Source: an uncultured Oscillospiraceae bacterium | Lineage (GTDB): Bacteria > Bacillota > Clostridia > Oscillospirales > Acutalibacteraceae | DNA length: 14,135 nt | Assembly (NCBI GenBank): GCA_900550315.1 | Contig: URRK01000019.1 | Span: 1 to 14,135, forward strand | Reading direction: 5' to 3' | In this document: one piece after another, positions 13,082-14,135 of the stretch | Layout of the letters: each line of letters begins with the position of its first letter | Position numbering within the stretch: the stretch's first letter is position 1 | Program-made: the position numbers and the translations under genes | The notes under the pieces: generated by a model | What the model was told of the DNA's origin: nothing | Database searches by the model: none | Seen by the model: only the letters and a program-made list of their open reading frames with translations

Positions 13082-14135
13082 ATGGATCAGGCACATATTC
13101 GTAATTTTTGCATTATTGCCCACATTGACCACGGAAAATCTACCCTGGCCGACCGGCTGATCGAGCTTACAAAATCGGTTGAACAGCGGGAGATGGAGGA
13201 CCAGATTTTAGACAGCATGGATTTAGAACGGGAGCGCGGCATTACCATTAAGGCGCACCCACTTACCTTGTATTACACCGCCCAAAACGGGGAGGAGTAC
13301 GAGTTTAATTTAATTGATACCCCCGGCCATGTAGATTTTAACTACGAGGTTTCTCGCTCGTTAGCGGCGTGCGAGGGGGCTATTTTGGTGGTAGACGCCT
13401 CGCAGGGGATTGAGGCTCAAACGCTGGCCAACACCTACCTTGCCATTGACCACGACTTAGAGCTGCTGCCGGTGATTAACAAAATTGACCTGCCCAGCGC
13501 CGAGCCGGAACGGGTGCGCCAGGAAATTGAGGATGTTATTGGTATTCCGGCCGATGAGGCGCCGCTGGTTTCGGCCAAAACGGGGCAGAATGTGGAACAG
13601 GTTTTAGAACAGCTGGTGCGGGTAATTCCCGCCCCAAAAGGGGACGCCAACGCACCGCTGACCGCCTTGATTTTTGACTCTTACTACGACCCCTACAAGG
13701 GCGTTATTGTTTATTTTCGCGTGGTAAGCGGCAGTTTGCGCCCCGGCCAAACGGTTAAAATGATGGCGACCGGCGCCGAATTTAATGTGGTAGAAATTGG
13801 GCGAAAAATGGCAACCAGCATGGTGCCGTGTAAAGAGCTAAGGGCCGGCGAGGTTGGCTACCTGGCCGCCGCCATTAAAACGGTAAGCGAGGCCCGTGTG
13901 GGCGATACCATTACCCTTAGTGAAAACCCCGCCCAGCAGCCGCTGGCCGGCTACCGCAAGGTAAACCCGGTTGTTTTTTGCGGCATTTACCCGGCCGACG
14001 GCGCCCGCTACACCGATTTAAGAGAGGCGCTGGAAAAGCTGCAGCTTAACGACGCCTCGCTGCTGTTTGAGCCGGAGACCTCTAAAGCCTTGGGCTTTGG
14101 CTTTCGGTGCGGCTTTTTGGGGCTGCTGCACATGG
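13082..14135 (+). CDS. lepA: Elongation factor 4 (LepA), N-terminal 351 residues; gene cut by window end
   Basis: A ribosome-associated translational GTPase that acts on stalled or misplaced elongation complexes and helps 30S biogenesis. The G domain is complete: G1 AHIDHGK19-ST, switch I RERGIT55, G3 D79-TPGH83-VDF and G4 N133-K-ID136. The MDQAHIRNFCIIAHIDHGKS start and DQILDSMDLERERGITIK are diagnostic for LepA over EF-G. Domain II (about 185-280) and the start of domain III follow, and the sequence runs off the end at FGFRCGFLGLLHM. The only in-frame start is ATG 13082, but AAGGAG lies 13 bases upstream, a long spacing that may lower translation. The gene has its own promoter and is a core housekeeping gene. 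Confidence 0.97.
   Translation, partial: MDQAHIRNFCIIAHIDHGKSTLADRLIELTKSVEQREMEDQILDSMDLERERGITIKAHPLTLYYTAQNGEEYEFNLIDTPGHVDFNYEVSRSLAACEGAILVVDASQGIEAQTLANTYLAIDHDLELLPVINKIDLPSAEPERVRQEIEDVIGIPADEAPLVSAKTGQNVEQVLEQLVRVIPAPKGDANAPLTALIFDSYYDPYKGVIVYFRVVSGSLRPGQTVKMMATGAEFNVVEIGRKMATSMVPCKELRAGEVGYLAAAIKTVSEARVGDTITLSENPAQQPLAGYRKVNPVVFCGIYPADGARYTDLREALEKLQLNDASLLFEPETSKALGFGFRCGFLGLLHM

Noticed and set aside
1..14135. GATC seems strongly avoided: about 8 sites by eye against roughly 55 expected from even base use.
   Set aside because: ATC and GAT trinucleotides are themselves rare because ATC codons are hardly used. Given a rough count of those, about this number of GATC sites is expected, so restriction avoidance is not needed.

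Overview
The window looks like a chromosomal piece of an uncultured-type Clostridia bacterium, probably order Oscillospirales. This rests on Firmicutes-style promoters and ribosome binding sites, roughly balanced GC with very strong codon preferences, a SEDS/penicillin-binding protein pair, clostridial membrane and DRTGG-domain proteins, and a hydrogenase-like sensor operon. The lineage is inferred from protein likeness only. No phage, insertion sequence or CRISPR array is visible. || Layout. 1-1760: the 3' end of a FtsW/RodA-type SEDS gene overlaps a short class B penicillin-binding protein gene and ends at a strong hairpin. 1761-2923: a hairpin-rich intergenic stretch, a small multi-pass membrane protein on the minus strand, a tRNA-Leu(CAA) with its own promoter and terminator, and a 380-base regulatory gap. 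2924-4741: an ADP-ribosylglycohydrolase-fold protein with two appended beta-rich regions. 4805-9348: a six-gene minus-strand operon read from a good promoter at 9316-9344. In transcription order it encodes a DRTGG protein, an anti-sigma-type ATPase, a [FeFe]-hydrogenase-like iron-sulfur protein, a second DRTGG protein, a PHP phosphoesterase and a membrane-anchored degenerate polysaccharide deacetylase. 9416-9593: two kinds of short direct repeats. 9642-11896: a TetR regulator with an ABC-2 exporter. 12008-12916: a TIM-barrel sugar isomerase/epimerase. 13082-14135: the 5' part of lepA, cut by the window end. || How the parts work together. The central operon is the most interesting item. Its hydrogenase-like protein keeps the four H-cluster cysteines but has lost the proton-transfer cysteine and most other second-sphere residues, and it carries a CX2CX4CX16C cluster at the C-terminus. 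This is the pattern described for group D, putatively sensory, [FeFe]-hydrogenases. Encoded with an RsbW/SpoIIAB-like ATPase, two DRTGG domains and a PHP enzyme, it looks like a redox or H2 sensing and signalling module rather than an energy-converting hydrogenase. A 14-base perfect palindrome overlaps the -35 box of its promoter. The last gene, a catalytically dead NodB-like protein on the cell surface, is a further and possibly undescribed partner. The TetR/ABC cassette is a self-contained export unit read divergently from the sensor operon.
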